Source: CAVRZY01 sp963725415
Lineage (GTDB): Bacteria > Acidobacteriota > Terriglobia > Bryobacterales > Bryobacteraceae
DNA: 64,000 nt
NCBI GenBank assembly: GCA_963725415.1
Contig: CAVRZY010000200.1
Span: 1 to 64,000, forward strand
Direction: 5' to 3'
Shown: piece after piece, positions 1 through 9,485 of the stretch
How positions within the stretch are numbered: position 1 is the stretch's first letter
Layout of the letters: each line of letters opens with the position of its first letter
Translations under genes and position numbers: made by a program
The notes under the pieces: generated by a model
What the model saw: only the letters and a program-made list of their open reading frames with translations
The model's database searches: none
Told to the model about the DNA's origin: nothing

Positions 1-2027
1 TGTATCGCTATTCATAAGCCAATCAATCATGTTATTCGCAAGACGCCGATTATTCGCATACATAATGAACGTATCACTGATCGCGCCCTCATCAGCGACA
101 CCTACAACCGCCCCAGTGCCCACTGTTGAAACCGCAAGTATAACGCCACCATTTAGATCCCTGATGAGACCCTGAGCCGGAAGACTGACGTTAATTCTGC
201 CCGGCGAACCAAAATATGCATTCACAACTCCTGCAGTTACTTGATGAGGCGTAATGTCACTCGTGAAGCCTGAGACCCTCCATAATCCCACGCCATGCCA
301 GCGAATCCTGTAACACCCGTGTAAATGTAAGGTGAGCCGCTTCCTATTGCAAGAAGCCCACTCCCGTTCTGCATGAAACTCTGTATCGCTGCAATTTCGT
401 CTGAAGAATATTCACTGTAAGCGCCAGGGATAACGAACACGTCATAGCCCGCTAATACTGAGGGCGTGATTTGATCAAGCCCAAGTCCGAAGACATTGAC
501 CACATATCCTCTGTTCACAAGATCGCTGATCCATATGCTGTATAACGCAGCTGGGTTAGCAAAATGGGACTGATCGAAGAGAATGCGCCCCTTGATCGTT
601 CTGACTCGAAGCATCTTAGTCACAATATTGTTTTCACTAAAGCCTTCTCCAAAGACAGGCTGAACATAAGCAGTTATGTTATATGTCGCTTCAGAAGTCG
701 GAGTCCATTGATAACCAAGCATGTAAGATGAACCGTTAGCTAAAACGGGAATGACGGCACTTTCAACTTCTGTTCCATTGATCAGCAACGACAGCACAAC
801 ACTGTTTTCAGCGTTAAGTCCAACATTGTACGCAGTTGTATTCAACAGTGAAGAGTTGTTGGGTTCAAGAGAGTTCGGAGCTTCCAGAGTTGCCACCAAT
901 TCGTGTTCGTACGTACTGCCTATGGGAATGTTCGTCTTGACAAGGCGCAGTTCAGCAACGCCGGAGGATGATACAGTGTCCAAGCCTATCCACAGTCCGG
1001 ACACCTTGTCATACCAAAGACGCTCTCCAAATGTATCAGTGAATCCCCAGCAGTCAATCGGATATACGCCCACCGGAACGATCCTGCTATCGTTGACGGC
1101 TACGCTGCCATACAGAAGATTTATAGTTGAACCCATACTCAAGCCCTTCTCAATCCAGCCAGGATACCACAAACCAGCCCACATACCGCTTTCCACCCAT
1201 CTATTCATGATGTTGACGATCATCCAACCCTCTATCTCCTCCCCTGTGGAAAGCTCCACATGCGCAGTGACGTATATCAGATGAGGCTCAACATAATGAT
1301 CGTATGTCAGGTTCCAGTAGTCATCACCAATTGGATTTCCACCAAAATCATAGTAGTGAATGACATAATCCGCTGTCTGTCCCTCAATCGGTTTGATCAA
1401 CGGATACTGGGCATGAACAAGCTTCGTGTACACATTATTCATCGTCGTTGTCTCGTTTGGCACAGGTGGTACGTACGCAGTAAGGTTGTACGTTGCCTCT
1501 AGCAGAGGAGTAAACGGAAAGCTCACAGAGTATGATGTGCCATTTGCAAGCAAAGGAATACTAATCAAATCAAACAGCACATCATTCAAAAGAAGCATGA
1601 GTTCAACGCCCGTCTCATTGCTCATGCCTTTATTGTACGCAGTTGCATTCACCAAATAAGCCGAACCAGGTTCAACATAAGAAGGCGCTTTCAAACTGAC
1701 TGCCAGATCATGCTCATACTGCCTGCTCGATAACCACTTAATCATGTTGCGTGCGAGTCTAAAGTTGTCAGCATGGCCAATGTTCAAGTCATCGACCGTG
1801 TTCTCGTCGGAAATAGCCAATACTCTGCCTGCACCAACTTCAGACGCTGCAAGCAACACCTCTTGATAGCCAGCGCTGTCTTTGATGAGGCTTGTTGCAG
1901 GAAAACCAGTATCTAGGCGGCACATTGGAGAGTCGAAATAGACCGTAGAGATTCCTTCAGTTACGTTATGTGACGTTATATTGCTAGTGGCTCCATGCCA
2001 TCCCCAATCTTCCTGAAGCCACTGTAC
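1..2027 (-). pseudogene. Archaeal-like CARDB / GATase-like surface protein, partial, frameshifted
   Basis: An open frame covers 237-1925 and stays open upstream to about 2027, where the sequence changes character. A one-base shift near 276-283 (next to GGAGGG on the coding strand) leads into a second frame that is open to position 1. Read across the shift, the order is: a DUF4350/GATase-like C-terminal half, two CARDB-like beta-sandwich segments (each with an ATYN(L/I)TAYV motif) flanking a ~170-residue insert, then a full GATase-like domain. The two GATase-like ends resemble each other: VTEGISTVYF...NFRLARNMIKWL and VTAGVVNAYF...NRRLANNMIDWL. It is rich in N-x-S/T and AT-richer than the neighbours, as in exported archaeal proteins (Bathyarchaeia-like, from memory). 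It is cut at the window edge and at the junction with the aminotransferase. No specific function can be given. Confidence 0.6.
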
Positions 2028-2488
2028 AAGCCGTGCTTGTCCGCGATGGCCTGCAAGGCATCCATGTCACAGGTCCGACCGTTCAGCTGCGTCGGGAGGA
2101 TTGCCTTCGTGCGGGCTGTGGTTGCACCCTCGACAGCCGCCGGGTCGATCAAGTGATCCGGCCCGCATTCCACTGGGACTGGCGTGGCGCCGGCGAAGTG
2201 AATGGCCGCGGCCGTGGCGACCATGGTGTGAGAGCAGAAAATGACTTCGTCGCCCGGCCTAATGCCAGCCGCGCGTAGCACGATGAGCAGGCCGTCAGTG
2301 GCGTTGCCTACGCCGAGCACGTGGCTGGCGCCCAGGAATTCGGCCAAGTGCCTCTCGAAGTCCTCCAAGTCCTTCTGCAAGATGAACGCTCCGCGGCGAC
2401 CGATGTCGCGGACGACATCGAGGAAAGCGTCCTCGCTCTGCAGGAAGACGGAAGGGTAGTTAAAAAACGGTACCGACTGCTTGTTCAC
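2028..2488 (-). pseudogene. DegT/DnrJ/EryC1 sugar aminotransferase, N-terminal part only
   Basis: PLP-dependent sugar aminotransferase of the DegT/DnrJ/EryC1 (ArnB/WecE-like) family, which makes amino-sugar nucleotides for polysaccharides. The N-terminal ~150 residues are typical: FLGASHVLGVGNATDGL, a GDEVIF strand, TKAILPTQLNGRTCDM, then AIADKHGL. Just after KHGL the family's EDAAQ segment and everything downstream, including the PLP lysine, are missing; the frame runs into foreign AT-rich DNA and stops at 1976. The start is GTG at 2488, directly after the acetyltransferase stop, with GGAGGAG a few bases upstream. It is the last gene of the polysaccharide operon as seen here. The truncation coincides with the change in composition, so it is an assembly or recombination junction. 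As it stands it cannot be active. Confidence 0.8.
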
Positions 2489-3154
2489 TCAGCTCCTCCG
2501 GGACTGGTCTGCGGCTGCCGGGACGCACAGGGCGGGGATGTCGTACCTGAATAGAACCGATTCCGCACCTTTGTGCACTTCGATGGCGCCGACCCGCACT
2601 GCGTTGACTGATTCGTAGAACCTCTGCGCCTTTTGTTGGGTTGCTCCGGTCACTATCTTGCATGCGGGGAGCCTGCGGGCACGAAAGTCGTCCATGAGCG
2701 CATCGAACAGCGCGCGACCGAGACCTTTGCGCTGCATGGTCCGGCTCACGCAGAAGTTCAGGATTTCCGCACGTGGGAGGTCGACGGCACCCTCATCCTT
2801 CACGGGATACAGGAGCGTCTCGGCGATCCTCTTGAGAGTGCGCAAAGAGAACATTCGCGGCACCAACACTGGAAGGAATCGGAATCCATGACGGAGCAGG
2901 ACGTGCTTGTATACCTGGCGCGTGTCAGCCGAACCGCAGATAAACGCGACGGCGGTGTTGTCGGGCGCGGTTGCGACGATGAGCGTCACGTGGCGAGAGC
3001 GCACGAGCGCGGCATAGAGCAACGCGAGCGTGCGCGTCCCGAGGCTGGACAGGAAGCCCCCGTCGATCTCCTCCTGGTGCAGGCGAGCCAACTGTTCCCA
3101 GAAAGCCTGTAGCTTCGCGCTCTGCACTTTCTCCATCGAGAATTGGCGGGTCAT
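2489..3154 (-). CDS. GNAT-family N-acetyltransferase
   Basis: A 221-residue GNAT acetyltransferase, transferring an acyl group from acyl-CoA, probably to an amino sugar made by the adjacent aminotransferases. The fold signature is in the C-terminal half: a beta strand AEILNFCVSRTMQRKGLGRALFDAL, where QRKGLGRAL is the acyl-CoA pyrophosphate-binding loop (R/Q-x-x-G-x-G/A), followed by KIVTGATQQKAQRFYESVNA, the usual C-terminal motif. The frame is open further upstream to 3295, but the ATG at 3154 overlaps the upstream stop as ATGA (3151-3154), so I use it. Substrate is an inference from the operon. Confidence 0.8.
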   Translation of the reverse strand: MTRQFSMEKVQSAKLQAFWEQLARLHQEEIDGGFLSSLGTRTLALLYAALVRSRHVTLIVATAPDNTAVAFICGSADTRQVYKHVLLRHGFRFLPVLVPRMFSLRTLKRIAETLLYPVKDEGAVDLPRAEILNFCVSRTMQRKGLGRALFDALMDDFRARRLPACKIVTGATQQKAQRFYESVNAVRVGAIEVHKGAESVLFRYDIPALCVPAAADQSRRS

Positions 3155-4257
3155 AGAGCAAGTCCGTTGAAGAATCGAATGGTGCGGTCGATATCGCGCT
3201 CGGAAACCTTGAGGTGAGTCGGAAGAGTTACGATTTCGCGGGCCGCACGCTCGGCATTGGGGCAGGTGCCCGCAGTGTAGCCCACGGCCTTCCATTCCTG
3301 CGGAGTGAGCGGATGGATGGGGGTGTGGTACCAGCCGGCCACCTCGACCCGGGCCCGTTCGGCCTGGCGGAGGACGTCCGCTTTACGTTCCGTCCGAAGA
3401 GGGTACCGCGCGTAGACGGGCGAGGCGTTGGGGGCCGTGGGGAAGTGATGAATACCATCCGCACGGATCAGCGTTCGGAAGCGCCCGGAAACGAGCTGGC
3501 TGTAGCGCGTCACCGCGTCGAGATCCCGGATACGGCGCAGCAGGCGGGCACGGCAAGACGAGGCCATGCGGTAGCGGAAATCGGAGCTGGCTTCGCGGCC
3601 GTACTCGCCGGTGTAATTGTCCTCGGCCAGCCTCGCACTTACCAGGGCGTTCTTCAACCACCGCACGGTCCAGTACAGCGAAGGCCGGTACATGGCGGCA
3701 AAGCCATAGTACTGGCAGCGGATTCGCAAATCCCGGGCGAACGGCGGCTCCTCAAGCGAGGCGTATACACCTTCGATGCGGGACCGCAGTACGGGGTCTG
3801 CGCACACGGCGCTGCCGCCGAGGCCGGCAACAATGGGCTTGCCCCATTCGAAGGAGTAAAACGCGGCATCCCCGAAGCTGCCGACGGTGCGTCCCGCCCA
3901 GGCTGAGCGGTAGGTATGGCAGCAGTCCTCGATGAGAGGGAGTCCACGGCGGCGCGCAAGCTCCGAGAACCGTTCCATGTCGGCGGGCACGCCGAACGTG
4001 TGCTGGACGACAATGGCCCGGGTGCGGGACGTGAGCGCCGCCCCGCATTGGCGCGGGTCGCTGGTGAGGGCCTCCGGCTCGAGGTCGAAGAAGACAGGGA
4101 CGGCGCCGACCGCTAGCACAGCCTCCGGCACGGCGACGCAGGTGTAGGCGGGGATGGCTACCTCATCGCCCTTCTCTACGCCCAGGGCCTTCAGAATCGC
4201 GTACAGCGCTACGCGGCCGCGCAAGAACGTGAGTCTCATGATGTCGGTTGCTGTCAA
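3151..4257 (-). CDS. DegT-like PLP-dependent aminotransferase
   Basis: A 368-residue aspartate-aminotransferase-fold protein of the DegT/DnrJ/EryC1 superfamily. Visible features are the substrate loop PAYTCVAVPEAV (~36-47), a PLP-ring aspartate in LIEDCCH (D111) and the Schiff-base lysine in FYSFEWGKP (K140), followed by GLGGSAV. It probably aminates a keto-sugar nucleotide for the polysaccharide. ATG codons exist at 4365, 4293 and 4239, but TTG at 4257 sits about 6 nt after GGGAGGT, which decides the start. The preceding glycosyltransferase frame runs 95 bp into this gene; that overlap is unusually long and suggests that the glycosyltransferase originally stopped at the TTGA here. It overlaps the acetyltransferase by 4 bp. 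Confidence 0.85.
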   Translation of the reverse strand: MTATDIMRLTFLRGRVALYAILKALGVEKGDEVAIPAYTCVAVPEAVLAVGAVPVFFDLEPEALTSDPRQCGAALTSRTRAIVVQHTFGVPADMERFSELARRRGLPLIEDCCHTYRSAWAGRTVGSFGDAAFYSFEWGKPIVAGLGGSAVCADPVLRSRIEGVYASLEEPPFARDLRIRCQYYGFAAMYRPSLYWTVRWLKNALVSARLAEDNYTGEYGREASSDFRYRMASSCRARLLRRIRDLDAVTRYSQLVSGRFRTLIRADGIHHFPTAPNASPVYARYPLRTERKADVLRQAERARVEVAGWYHTPIHPLTPQEWKAVGYTAGTCPNAERAAREIVTLPTHLKVSERDIDRTIRFFNGLAL

Positions 4258-5357
4258 TCGGACCTCCCTTGAGGGTTTGGCAAGCGTGCCCATACACGCG
4301 TCGCACCCGGAACAGGGTGCCCAGCAGCAGGGCGGCAGCACCCCCGACGATGCTGGCCGAGCCATAAATGATGTGCGTGATGAAAAAACCGCCCATTAGC
4401 GTGGGGGCGACAGGCCAACTGCGATATCGCGCAGCTTCAGATACGGAAAAGATAACATTCAGCATCCAATAGAGCGCAATTGGGAATAGCGAAAGCGGGA
4501 ATAGCGCCGGTGTCGCGAAGTACGCGAGGGTCGGAACACAATGATACATCAGAAAGAGGGCGGGGACGTAGTTGCGCCAAGAAGTTAAGGGCGTGCGTGT
4601 ATAAATGCCTGAAAAAAACACCCGAAACGGGCCACTGAAGGTCCACGCACAATACGCAGCCAGATTCGTTCGCGGTATGTAAGTGCAGCGCACCGATGGA
4701 TCGAGCATGGTGATTCCACCGGCAGCAGCTAACCGCCAGTTAAATTCCCGGTCCTCAATTCGGATCATGCGCTCGTCGAACAGGCCGATGCGCTCGAAAA
4801 CGCCCCGTCGGTAACATCCGCAGTACACCGTATCGACCTTCCTAAGCTGGTCCGTGCCGGAGCGCCAGTGGGCGTCGCCGACCGCGAAGCGGTGCGATAC
4901 CAGCGATGCTACGGCTTTGGACCACGCGCCCTTGCCGGCGTACGTCAGGCGCAATCCTCCCACGTTGTCGGCTCCCTGTTCGACAAGAGTTCGAACTAGG
5001 CGCGGGATGTAGTCTTCGAGGATAATAGGATCGCACATCCAGCCGGACGACAATGTCCGATGCGGAGTTCCGGATGGCAATATTCAAGGCGCGAGCCGTG
5101 GTCCGCAGCGGGTTGTCAAGGACGCGGAGGATAGGATGGTGTTGCTGGTAGTCAAAGAGGATTTCCCGCGTGCCGTCGTCACTCATACCGTCGACGACCA
5201 AAATCTCCATCCTGCCGTGTTCGTAACCGCTCACCAGTACTTCTTCAAGAAAGCGTCCGATGTGGGCCCTTTCGTTGCGACATGGAACGATGACGGCGAC
5301 CGTGAGGGTAGAGGCAACGGGGTTGGCAGCGTCGTGCGGGTCGTTGTCACTGGGCAT
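4163..5357 (-). pseudogene. Family 2 glycosyltransferase, frameshifted
   Basis: A membrane-associated GT2 enzyme, split over two frames. The N-terminal frame (ATG 5357) has AVIVPCRNERAHIGRFLEEV, then VVDGMSDDGTREIL and the D-x-D-like RLDVRSYYP. It then shifts near 5018, where one extra base separates SYYP from EDYIPRLVRTLVEQ in the next frame. That frame carries the acceptor region (GLFDERMIRIEDREFNWRLA, an ED motif plus a basic-loop region) and two or three C-terminal membrane segments (about 4300-4650). Correcting one base would give an intact enzyme of the exopolysaccharide type that acts on a lipid-linked sugar. The start overlaps the methyltransferase stop by 11 bp. The 3' end is uncertain, because the frame stays open to 4163 inside the aminotransferase gene. 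Confidence 0.75.
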
Positions 5358-6045
5358 ATGCGAAGCAGTGGTAATTGGGTGTCAGAGCGGAGGGCGCGTA
5401 CCCATAAGAGTGGGGATAGAGCGCGCGAAGCGCCGGTGCGAGCGCTTTGCGATGCTCTGCGGGGAAAACCGTGCGCTTCCACCGGCTGTGGGGACGCGTT
5501 TCTTCGGTCAGAACCGCCCCGGCGAAACCGGCGTCGCCGAGGAGGTGCGCCAGCAGGCGGTCGGACAGCGTCGTTTGGTGGGTGGAATCCCCATAGAACA
5601 TGGGTAGTACCAGCGGGCAGGAGGGATTGGGCGCACGCAGAATGAGACGCCCGTTGGGGGCCAGACGTCCGCGGCAGGCGGACAGCACCGGAAGCAGGTC
5701 CGCAGGCGGAGGATGCTCAATGACGTCGAGTGCAATGATCACGTCGTAAATCTCCCCCTCTTGCGCTGAATGGCGAAACCAGTCGCCCACGACGATCTAT
5801 ACATCGAGCACCGCTTCCCCGCGGGCGGCCAGCGACTGGTCGTGATCGAGTCCTCTCGCGTTGAAGTATCCGTGCGCGCGGAGGCACGCTAGGAGGGAGG
5901 CGCATCCGCATCTCACTTCTAGAATGCGCGCCTCAGGGTGTGCGGGGAGATGACGCCGAATGGGTGCGTAGGAGTACTCCCCAGTCAGGACGGTACACTC
6001 AACGCCGGGCGCGTAGCGGGCGGGATGTAGCTGCGAATAATTCAT
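5347..6045 (-). pseudogene. SAM-dependent methyltransferase with an internal amber stop
   Basis: A class I SAM methyltransferase (Methyltransf_11/23 type) of ~232 codons, interrupted by one in-frame TAG at 5797-5799. The reading on both sides is in the same frame: GEAVLDV, stop, IVVGDWFRHS. A CAG-to-TAG change would explain it. Motif I is also altered: ILEVRCGC instead of ILEVGCG(C/G), again one G-to-A step. Downstream motifs are intact, including YDVIIALDVIEHPPP and LAPNGRLILRAPNP. The start ATG at 6045 overlaps the stop of the glycosyltransferase upstream as ATGA. Two transitions at conserved positions look more like gene decay than read error. It presumably methylated a glycan or a sugar nucleotide. 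Confidence 0.8.
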
Positions 6046-7214
6046 AAACTCGGAACCGGGGGGCGCGCTCGCCTCTCGATTGCGCGGTGGTAGACCTCGT
6101 GATGCATAGCCGCCACCTGGGACCAGGTCTGGAGGTTCGTTTTTCGCCACGACCTACATTTGCGGGCAAAGTCGTCGCGGGCGCAGCCGGCGCGCTTCAG
6201 ATAGTCGTGAATGCGCGTAACCCAGAGGTCCTTTTCGAGTGGGATCCAGTCGCCCAACCCCGCTTCCGCCATGGCTTTCCATGGCGTCCCCGTGCTAGTG
6301 ACGACGGGTGTACCGACGCCAAGAGCCTCGACTACAACGTGCCCGAAGCTCTCACGCACCGACGGAAGCACCAGGCATGCACTCGCAGCCAGTAGGGCGG
6401 TCTTCAGATCGCCCGACACGGCGCCGGTTAAGCGAACCGAATCCAGTAGCGACAGTTGCCGGGCCTTTTCGGTCACGACATCGGTGTATCCCGGGCAGAA
6501 ATCGTCATTGCCAGCGATGACGAGCAGCGCCTCGGGCGCGAGTTTTCGGACGTCGGCCCACACCTCGAGCAGGAACAGGAGCGATTTCTCGCGCGAGATG
6601 CGTCCGAGAAACAAGACATAGGGTGCAGCAAAAGGAGCCACTCCGCTTGGGCGGGCGTGGTTTTGGATGTCTACACCGTTCGGGATCACGACAAATCGGT
6701 GCGACCGCACCAGACGCGACACCCACTGGCGCTCCTTGTCGCTGCTACAAACGATAAAGCGCGCGTTCTCCAAAGCGGCTTTCGCGAGCGCGTGAAAAAA
6801 GACGCGCTTTCCCAAGTCCGCCGGGCGCCGTAGGCACTCGCGCAAGCCGGGCACGCAGTTGCCGACCGGGCCGATCACGTAGGGCGTTCCTTGGCGCCGT
6901 GCGAACAGGCTGCCAACCACGGAGGCGACGGAGAAGAATCCGTTGAAATGGCAGACGTCGACTTGGCGCACAAGCCCCGCCAGTTGGCGGATCATCGGCA
7001 GCGAAACCTCGATCGGTTTGGCGAACGTCCGCCGGAATACGTGCAGGTCCTCGTCGGCGAAGTCCCGGTAGGCCGACAGACCCATGCCGCAATCGGTGGT
7101 GGAGAGCAAGACTTGAATCCCGCGGGCACGAAGCTCTCCTACCAGGTGATGCGATGTATTGGAAACGCCGTCAGTCGGGGCTGGCTTGTAGATCGAGCTG
7201 TACAGCACTCTCAT
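6042..7214 (-). CDS. GT4-family (GT-B) glycosyltransferase
   Basis: A 390-residue retaining glycosyltransferase of the GT4/Glycos_transf_1 type. The N-terminal Rossmann half begins MRVLYSSIYKPAPTDGVSNT with a basic acceptor region; the C-terminal half has VLFLGRISREKSLLFLLEVW and the family E-x7-E motif in PSVRESFGHVVVEALGVGTPVV. It adds one sugar to the growing repeat unit on the cytoplasmic face. The frame is open to 7493, but ATG 7214 overlaps the stop of the upstream remnant as ATGA (7211-7214), so that start is preferred. It also overlaps the methyltransferase downstream by ATGA. Donor sugar cannot be assigned. Confidence 0.85.
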   Translation of the reverse strand: MRVLYSSIYKPAPTDGVSNTSHHLVGELRARGIQVLLSTTDCGMGLSAYRDFADEDLHVFRRTFAKPIEVSLPMIRQLAGLVRQVDVCHFNGFFSVASVVGSLFARRQGTPYVIGPVGNCVPGLRECLRRPADLGKRVFFHALAKAALENARFIVCSSDKERQWVSRLVRSHRFVVIPNGVDIQNHARPSGVAPFAAPYVLFLGRISREKSLLFLLEVWADVRKLAPEALLVIAGNDDFCPGYTDVVTEKARQLSLLDSVRLTGAVSGDLKTALLAASACLVLPSVRESFGHVVVEALGVGTPVVTSTGTPWKAMAEAGLGDWIPLEKDLWVTRIHDYLKRAGCARDDFARKCRSWRKTNLQTWSQVAAMHHEVYHRAIERRARPPVPSL

Positions 7215-7493
7215 GAGGCAGGTTCTTTCGGCGGTCCCGTTTCCAACAGCCGGTACAGGTCGGCGTAGCGGTGCGCGACTTCCACCGCGGCGAACCGCTG
7301 GCAGTTCAGCAGGCCCTTCTTCGAGCGGTTCCAGGCGGAATTCACTGTCATCGATGACCGCGAGCAAGCGGAATCTAGATAGCATCGGAAGGATCGACCA
7401 GGCACGCAGCACCCCACCATCCGGCTCACCGGCCGCAGATAGCCACTCCCAACCGGGCGGCCCGCCGCCCGCGGCTGGCAGGGAGGCGTGCAT
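7211..7493 (-). pseudogene. Remnant of a GT4 glycosyltransferase (C-terminal end)
   Basis: Between two intact genes lies a stretch whose translation ends in RFAAVEVAHRYADLYRLLETG, the usual last helix of GT4 glycosyltransferases. The preceding LLAVIDDSEFRLE lies in another frame, so at least one frameshift is present; earlier parts (GGGPPGWEW...) are not convincing. The stop forms an ATGA overlap with the next glycosyltransferase, so this was once a translated operon member. Most of the gene (roughly its N-terminal 300 residues) is gone. A deletion, or assembly loss, at about 7490 next to the methyltransferase stop would explain it. Confidence 0.55.
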
Positions 7494-7499
7494 CCTCGC

Positions 7500-8480
7500 C
7501 TATGGCCTTACGGCGGTCACCTCGATGACGGACGAGTTCCCGAGCACGCGACTGCAGCTGACCAAGGGATACAGCGAGCAGTGAATCCCCTTGTGCACCC
7601 TGGACTTCCAGATATTCCAGCCAAACCTGCCCTTAAAGTAGAACGCGACACTGTCGGGCGCGGAGGTCGCCCAAAGGGACGGCCGCACACCCGTCACGGC
7701 GAAACCCGCCCGTTCTAGCTGCGCCAGCAGGGATCGCCGAGAGAACACGACCAGGTGCCTGGGCACGTCGTACCCGACCCACCATCTGCCAAACGTCCGT
7801 GCCTCCGGGCTGGTGGCGTTGGGGGTGCCGATTACCAATCTGCCTCCCGGTCTGAGCAGTTCGTAAACACGCTGCAGTGCAGAAGCCGAGTCGTAGAGGT
7901 GTTCGATCACATGCCACAGCGAAACGGCATCGAAGAAACCTCCAGGAAAGGAGAGGGCATCGACCTCCCCCAGCAAGACGTGATGTGGGCCGAACACGCG
8001 ACTCAAGCACTCAACCTTTTCCCGGGAAATGTCGCAGCCGTAGACATCCCAGCCTTCCTTGTGCATGTCGGCCAGGTAGAGCCCTTGCCCGCACCCCACA
8101 TCCAGGATTCGCCGGTTTCCGAACGGCGGAAAGGTGGTGCCGGGAGAGCCATAGCGCAGCCTGTACGGCAAGTCGCATAGACGTCGAACAGCTCGTTTGA
8201 CCCGCCCGTTGCCCGGCTTGCCCATTGTCTTGGAGCTGAGGCTTTCGAGGTCGGTGATGGGGAGGTATTCGCTGGCGGGATAGAAGACCCCCATGTGTTC
8301 CTTCCTGGGCCTGGGCGAGACGAAGGCGCTCTCACAGGACTGGCATCTCCAGACATTGAAAGTGCAGCGCGGAGAGGAGGTCAGAAGGTCGGGCGCTTCT
8401 TGTATCAGCAACTCCGAACCTTCGGCCCCACAGGCGGGACACCGCTCCACCACCTCCGTGAGGGTTTTACCCCGATTCAT
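7500..8480 (-). CDS. Class I SAM methyltransferase with N-terminal zinc-ribbon-like module
   Basis: A 326-residue methyltransferase. The first 60 residues carry two CxxC pairs (CPAC at 14-17 and CQSC at 46-49), a zinc-ribbon-like module common in sugar and polysaccharide C/O-methyltransferases. Motif I is RRILDVGCGQG (~124-134), with DVYGCDIS as the acidic motif II, then FDAVSLWHVIEHLYDS and LLRPGGRLVIGTPN. It likely methylates a sugar or glycan of the cluster. ATG 8480 overlaps the upstream GT2 stop as ATGA. No defect is seen. Confidence 0.85.
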   Translation of the reverse strand: MNRGKTLTEVVERCPACGAEGSELLIQEAPDLLTSSPRCTFNVWRCQSCESAFVSPRPRKEHMGVFYPASEYLPITDLESLSSKTMGKPGNGRVKRAVRRLCDLPYRLRYGSPGTTFPPFGNRRILDVGCGQGLYLADMHKEGWDVYGCDISREKVECLSRVFGPHHVLLGEVDALSFPGGFFDAVSLWHVIEHLYDSASALQRVYELLRPGGRLVIGTPNATSPEARTFGRWWVGYDVPRHLVVFSRRSLLAQLERAGFAVTGVRPSLWATSAPDSVAFYFKGRFGWNIWKSRVHKGIHCSLYPLVSCSRVLGNSSVIEVTAVRP

Positions 8481-9481
8481 GGTTGCTCCCCAGCCCCCGC
8501 CAGCCTTTTCGTCCTGGCAACTGTGATCAGCCTCCTATCCCTATGCCGCGCGGTCATGATGGCCGGCAGGGCGATGGCATTCCAGGCCAAGGCGCCCGAC
8601 CACACCACCAAGTTGACCAGACGATTGCCCAAGTCGAAGCGTCTGGCTCGGAGGTGGAACGGGCCGCGGGTGTTCTGCGGGCGACTCTCGACTCCCCTCC
8701 GCCTCAGCAACTGGCCGAGCCACGTGCGCCCGGCCGGTTTCCCCGCTCTGGAAAGCGCGTAGTAGAGGCCCACTCCTGCGTTCCGCGCCAGATCCAGGAC
8801 GCCGCCGGTCTTCAGGGGGAACCGGATGAGGTTGCGGTATGAGTACCATGCAATTCGGAAAGGGGCCGTTTCGCGCGATCCGCTGACGAAGTGCCACACT
8901 GGGATGTTCGACTGCACAATCGCAAATCCCGCGCGTGTGAGGCGATCAAAGAGATCAACCTCCTCGCCGTACATGAAGTACGCTTCATCATAGAAGCCAA
9001 CATCCGCTATGGCATGCGGCCGACAGACATACAGCATTCCGGGCAGCCTTGTGGCGACGTCTGCGAACTCCACCCGTTCGGGGAGAGCGACGCCGCGGGC
9101 GCCCTCCTCGGTCAGCTCGCGAAATCCCGCCAGCACCACCTGGGGCGCGCGATCAAGGTATGCCACGACAGCCTCAAGAAAGCCTGCCGGGACTCGCACG
9201 TCCGAGTTAAGCACCCCAACATAGGCGGCACCGTTTTGCAGCGCCCAGCGAAGGCCCCGGTTGACGCAAGCTGCGAACCCCCGGTTCTCGGATTGTCGCA
9301 GTATTGTCACCCACGGGTGATTTGCGGCCACAAAGGAGCACGACTCGTCGCTGGATGCGTCGTCCACCAGAAGGGTGCAGACGCCGCCTTCGACGCTCTC
9401 CCGAAGTGCTGGAAGACAATACCGCAGGTGCTTCACGCCATTTCGGTTCGGGATCACCACTAGGACTCGCGGGTCGCGCAT
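8477..9481 (-). CDS. Family 2 glycosyltransferase (rhamnosyltransferase-like)
   Basis: A 334-residue GT-A glycosyltransferase of family GT2. It shows VLVVIPNRNGVKHLRYCL at the N-terminus, LLVDDASSDES, ENRGFAACVNRGL, the metal-binding DxD-like LNSDV (~90-94), and the acceptor-domain motif FYDEAYFMYGEEVDLFDRL. This arrangement is typical of WbbL/RfbN-like rhamnosyltransferases, but donor specificity is not determinable. It lacks clear membrane helices apart from a weak hydrophobic stretch near the C-terminus. It starts 4 bp after the CgeB-like gene and overlaps the methyltransferase by ATGA. Confidence 0.85.
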   Translation of the reverse strand: MRDPRVLVVIPNRNGVKHLRYCLPALRESVEGGVCTLLVDDASSDESCSFVAANHPWVTILRQSENRGFAACVNRGLRWALQNGAAYVGVLNSDVRVPAGFLEAVVAYLDRAPQVVLAGFRELTEEGARGVALPERVEFADVATRLPGMLYVCRPHAIADVGFYDEAYFMYGEEVDLFDRLTRAGFAIVQSNIPVWHFVSGSRETAPFRIAWYSYRNLIRFPLKTGGVLDLARNAGVGLYYALSRAGKPAGRTWLGQLLRRRGVESRPQNTRGPFHLRARRFDLGNRLVNLVVWSGALAWNAIALPAIMTARHRDRRLITVARTKRLAGAGEQP

Positions 9482-9485
9482 GAGT

